From contig JAAZFW010000104.1 in assembly GCA_012511525.1 (NCBI GenBank), positions 1-7,341 on the forward strand: DNA of 7,341 bases, written 5' to 3'. Below the pieces are notes generated by a model. The model saw only the letters and a list, made by a program, of their open reading frames with translations. It was not told the origin of the DNA and made no database searches. Each line of letters opens with the position of its first letter. The first letter of the stretch is position 1. This DNA is from Clostridiaceae bacterium (GTDB lineage: Bacteria > Bacillota > Clostridia > Saccharofermentanales > UBA5734). The position numbers and the translations under genes were made by a program. Positions 6,582-7,341 of this stretch are shown here, piece by piece.

Positions 6582-7341
6582 ATGAACGTTCTTTACCTGC
6601 ACATGCACGACATGGGCCGCTACAACAGCCTTTACGGCCACGCCATCCGAACGCCGAACCTGGAAAGTGTAGCCCAGGGCGGGACCGTGTTTACGCAGGC
6701 CTTCTGCGCCGGTCCGACCTGTTCGCCCAGCCGGGGCGCGCTGCTGACCGGATTGTACCCGCACAGCAACGGCCTGATCGGCCTGGCGCACCGCGGCTTC
6801 ACCTTGGACGACCCCGGCCGCCATCTGGCCCACCTGATGCGCAAAAACGGCTATTACACGCTGCTGTGCGGCATCCAGCACGAGCACCGCGACCCGTTCG
6901 CGCTGGGCTACCAGGAGGTGCTGCCCCATCCGGACGATAAGGGCGGCAAGCCGGGTCCGCTCGAGCGGGACCAGGCGACCGCGCGCGCCGCGGCATCCTT
7001 CCTGCTCGACTGGGGCAACCGCCCGGACCGCCAGCCATTCTTCTTGTCGGTCGGCTTTTTCCTGCCGCACCGGCCCTACCTGCCGCACAAGACGGTCGAC
7101 CCGGACCGGGTCTTGCCGCCGCACTGCCTGCCCAACAACCGGCAGACGCGCGAGGACTATGCGGACTACATCGAGAGCGTCCAGGCCATGGATCAGCAGG
7201 CCGGCGTCGTGCTGGACGCCCTCAAGCGGTCCGGCCGCTGGCAGGACACCGTGATCGTGCTGACGACCGACCACGGCATCGCCTTCCCGCACATGAAGTG
7301 CAACCTCTATGACACCGGCATCGGGATCACGCTGGTCCTGA
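6582..7341 (+). CDS. Cys-type (formylglycine) sulfatase, N-terminal part (3' truncated)
   Basis: The frame runs from ATG 6582 through the window end, giving 253 residues of a family usually about 450-550 long. A purine-rich Shine-Dalgarno site (AAGGGAAG) lies roughly eight bases upstream, and only four bases separate it from the lipoprotein stop. The sulfatase signature CSPSRGALLTG is complete. Cys47 is the residue converted to formylglycine, so an anaerobic sulfatase-maturating radical SAM enzyme must act on it. Other active-site landmarks are HDMGR with metal ligand Asp10, GIQH with His100, FLPHRPY with His163, TTDHG with Asp230 and His231, and Lys239 before NLYDTGIGI. The first of the two usual metal-binding aspartates (DD) is His9 here. 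The overall pattern resembles N-sulfoglucosamine sulfohydrolase-like members, a tentative sub-family call. There is no signal peptide: the catalytic strand begins at residue 2, indicating a cytoplasmic enzyme that removes sulfate from imported sugars. Confidence 0.92.
   Translation, partial: MNVLYLHMHDMGRYNSLYGHAIRTPNLESVAQGGTVFTQAFCAGPTCSPSRGALLTGLYPHSNGLIGLAHRGFTLDDPGRHLAHLMRKNGYYTLLCGIQHEHRDPFALGYQEVLPHPDDKGGKPGPLERDQATARAAASFLLDWGNRPDRQPFFLSVGFFLPHRPYLPHKTVDPDRVLPPHCLPNNRQTREDYADYIESVQAMDQQAGVVLDALKRSGRWQDTVIVLTTDHGIAFPHMKCNLYDTGIGITLVL

Noticed and set aside
6507..7292. A 261-codon minus-strand frame opposite the sulfatase gene
   Set aside because: It lies antisense to a frame with the complete sulfatase signature and active-site residues. 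The reverse frame shows no family features.

Overview
The window reads as part of a GC-rich Bacillota (Clostridia-like) chromosome, and all recognisable genes lie on the + strand. That placement is inferred from the DUF2344 protein-RNase E/G gene pair, purine-rich Shine-Dalgarno sites, a SigA-type promoter with a perfect TATAAT box, and a lipoprotein with Thr-Pro-rich linkers. No rRNA, tRNA, CRISPR array or transposase gene was seen. The assignment is at phylum or class level only.

Region 1 (1-1544) is a housekeeping RNA-metabolism pair. It holds the C-terminal part of a DUF2344 'radical SAM-linked' protein, overlapped by a short RNase E/G-family ribonuclease that starts at GTG inside the upstream stop codon. 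The ribonuclease keeps the S1 domain and both catalytic aspartates. It appears to lack the 5'-phosphate-sensing motif and the zinc-link/C-terminal small domain of the family.

Region 2 (1542-1707) is a short, less GC-rich gap. It is dominated by a roughly 104-nt near-palindrome that begins at the ribonuclease stop codon and could fold into one long three-part hairpin. All its wobble pairs are G-U when read on the + strand. This is the most unusual non-coding feature here: a REP/MITE-like element or a structured RNA.

Region 3 (1708-2370) is a MgtC/SapB-family membrane protein with a C-terminal ACT-like domain.

Region 4 (2408-7341) looks like one operon driven by a strong promoter (TTGCCA, 18 nt, TATAAT). 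It encodes a sialate O-acetylesterase-like SGNH hydrolase with an extra C-terminal beta-sandwich domain, a large lipoprotein with a predicted beta-helix and an unrecognised C-terminal half, and a Cys-type sulfatase cut by the window edge. Gaps of 38 and 4 bases support co-transcription. Together they suggest removal of acetyl and sulfate groups from a decorated glycan. The two enzymes have no visible signal peptide, while the protein between them is predicted to be surface-anchored. This suggests capture outside the cell and de-esterification inside, which is inference.
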